Source: an uncultured Clostridia bacterium (lineage in GTDB: Bacteria > Bacillota > Clostridia > Oscillospirales > QAKW01). From it: DNA of 13,328 nt. This document shows, in pieces, positions 11,991 to 13,328 of the stretch. The notes beneath the pieces were generated by a model. It was not told the DNA's origin, did not search any database, and was given only the letters and a program-made list of their open reading frames with translations. The stretch's first letter is position 1. Each line of letters begins with the position of its first letter. Position numbers and translations under genes: made by a program. The stretch lies in the NCBI GenBank assembly GCA_944387905.1, contig CALXGU010000024.1:1-13328 (forward strand), written 5' to 3'.

Positions 11991-13328
11991 ATTTGATATT
12001 TATGAACTGATAGGTTCAGATTGGCTTGCGCAACTCGGAAAATATCCATGTGCCGTGTCCAACCTGTCAGACAGTGCGGCGGTCGCGGCGGCATACTGCG
12101 CCATGAGACGTGAAAATAAAAAGGGGATTTTTGTAATTGACAACAATTACGATATATTAAAAATCTCCTCGCTTTTTGCCGCCCTTTTTAAAAGGGAGCA
12201 GGTGGTATTTCCGGAAAATGAGTTTATATTTGATGTGACGCAGAGCGCGGTGTCTGCGTCGGACCGTTCGCGTGCGGCGGCTTTGGAACGCATAAGACTG
12301 GGAGTTTTTGACGTTGTGATAACCACGATAGATGCTCTGTGCATGCCGGTCGGACAGCCTGACGGCAAGCGGGCAAATATGCCGGTCCTTCACCGGGGCG
12401 ATGAAGCGGATATCGAAGAGGTATGCAGATACCTGACAGAAAACGGATATTCAATGTTTGATATGGTAGAGGGTGAAGGCTCGTTTTCAAAGCGCGGCGG
12501 AATTCTTGATGTTTTTGTGCCGGGTCAGAAACGTCCGGTGCGTATTGAGTTTTTCGCCGACAGTATAGAGAGTATAAGCTATTTCGATGTAATTACTCAA
12601 AGACGAGAACAGCAATGCGAGAGCATAAAGCTGATATCAAGCAAAACTACTGCATACCGTAATCCTGAGCAGCTGACCAAAATTTTGCGTAAAGAATATG
12701 AAAAAACAAAAAATGACGATATCCTGCGCGATATCGAGGATCTGGATAACGGCATCAAAATAGCGGCTGATAAATATATACCCTTGATCTATCCCCGGAT
12801 TTTTACTCTGTTTGATTATCTGGACAGTCCGCTTGTTTTTGTATGTGAGTATCCGAACCTGAAAAAAAGATATGATTTTATAGACTGGCAGTTCAACGAA
12901 AATATTACTCATGCTTTGAACAAAGGCAGGTATATCTGCAAAAACGGCAGATATTATATGTCGCTTGATGACCTTGAAAGAAGATTTGACCAAAACACGT
13001 TTTTGTTTTCGCGTCTTGCGGTAAATTACGCATTTAAGCTGTCTGCGCTGTGCCAGGCTGATGTAAATGAATCGGTCGTGCCAACGCTTGACAGCGCTGA
13101 GTCTGCAAGAGAGCTGATGACGTTTGTGCAGCGCGGGTATAAGTGTGTCGTTACGGTGCGGGATCATGACAGGTGTCAGACTGTACTGAAAATGCTGGAG
13201 TCGGAAAATATCCCTGTTTCGGCAGGGAATGTAGTAGACGGGTCTGTCTGTATCGTTGTGAGTTCGGTTGTTATGTCGATAGCATTCAATACAAGTAAAG
13301 TCCTTATAGTATCGGATGCCGCGTCAAA
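11965..13328 (+). CDS. mfd: Transcription-repair coupling factor, N-terminal part (partial)
   Basis: The first 454 residues of an approximately 1150-residue protein, cut by the right edge. Mfd removes RNA polymerase stalled at DNA damage and recruits UvrA. The start is GTG 11965, with GGAG at 11952-11955 nine bases before it; a stop in the same frame at 11944 leaves no other GTG or ATG choice upstream. The reading begins MHKISTTDEFDIYELIG. The UvrB-homology region is plain: GEGSFSKRGGILDVFVPG (170-187) and RPVRIEFFADSIESISYFD (190-208), the signature used for UvrA contact. Residues after about 350 are the less conserved linking domain. The RNA-polymerase-interaction and translocase motor domains lie outside the window. 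It overlaps pth by 26 bp, so translation is probably coupled. Confidence 0.95.
   Translation, partial: MHKISTTDEFDIYELIGSDWLAQLGKYPCAVSNLSDSAAVAAAYCAMRRENKKGIFVIDNNYDILKISSLFAALFKREQVVFPENEFIFDVTQSAVSASDRSRAAALERIRLGVFDVVITTIDALCMPVGQPDGKRANMPVLHRGDEADIEEVCRYLTENGYSMFDMVEGEGSFSKRGGILDVFVPGQKRPVRIEFFADSIESISYFDVITQRREQQCESIKLISSKTTAYRNPEQLTKILRKEYEKTKNDDILRDIEDLDNGIKIAADKYIPLIYPRIFTLFDYLDSPLVFVCEYPNLKKRYDFIDWQFNENITHALNKGRYICKNGRYYMSLDDLERRFDQNTFLFSRLAVNYAFKLSALCQADVNESVVPTLDSAESARELMTFVQRGYKCVVTVRDHDRCQTVLKMLESENIPVSAGNVVDGSVCIVVSSVVMSIAFNTSKVLIVSDAAS

Overview
The window looks like a chromosomal stretch from a low- to moderate-GC Firmicute, most likely a gut-associated Clostridia member. The grounds are purine-rich GGAGG-type ribosome sites before most genes, several near-consensus sigma-A promoters, very heavy use of ATA for isoleucine, and the pth-mfd gene order common in Firmicutes. 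The genus cannot be named from this sequence. No phage, insertion sequence, CRISPR array, tRNA or rRNA was seen, and no gap between genes exceeds 300 bases.

Region A (1-1910): a partial AraC-type regulator (minus strand, running off the left edge) is divergent from a Gfo/Idh/MocA-fold protein resembling GH109 NAD-dependent glycosidases. Their two promoters overlap face to face. A perfect 20-bp hairpin follows the GH109-like gene.

Region B (1909-3770): a promoter with perfect consensus boxes and a 20-bp palindrome over its -10 drives a class I/II aminotransferase and a TetR-type regulator. The regulator appears to start at a rare ATT codon.

Region C (3827-8129): a four-gene operon encodes a DUF308/HdeD-like membrane protein, a stand-alone E2/CAT-fold acyltransferase-like protein with Glu in place of the catalytic His, an acyl-CoA ligase-type adenylating enzyme (38-bp overlap with the gene before it), and an N-terminally membrane-anchored alpha/beta hydrolase. 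It looks like a pathway that activates and transfers an acyl group next to the membrane, and it is the best candidate here for an undescribed system. A 12-base sequence shared between its promoter and the TetR operon promoter suggests common control.

Region D (8082-11328): an AraC regulator (minus) is divergent from a MelA-like GH4 alpha-galactosidase and an SGNH esterase. The spacer between them holds repeated CAACA half-sites and an inverted repeat. The AraC gene and the hydrolase of region C converge on one long bidirectional hairpin that lies partly inside both coding regions.

Region E (11337-13328): housekeeping genes pth (peptidyl-tRNA hydrolase) and mfd (transcription-repair coupling factor, cut by the right edge), overlapping by 26 bp.

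Regions A and D are both small AraC-controlled sugar modules built around glycosidase families that use NAD+ in catalysis. This suggests intracellular breakdown of imported alpha-galactosyl or alpha-GalNAc-type glycans.
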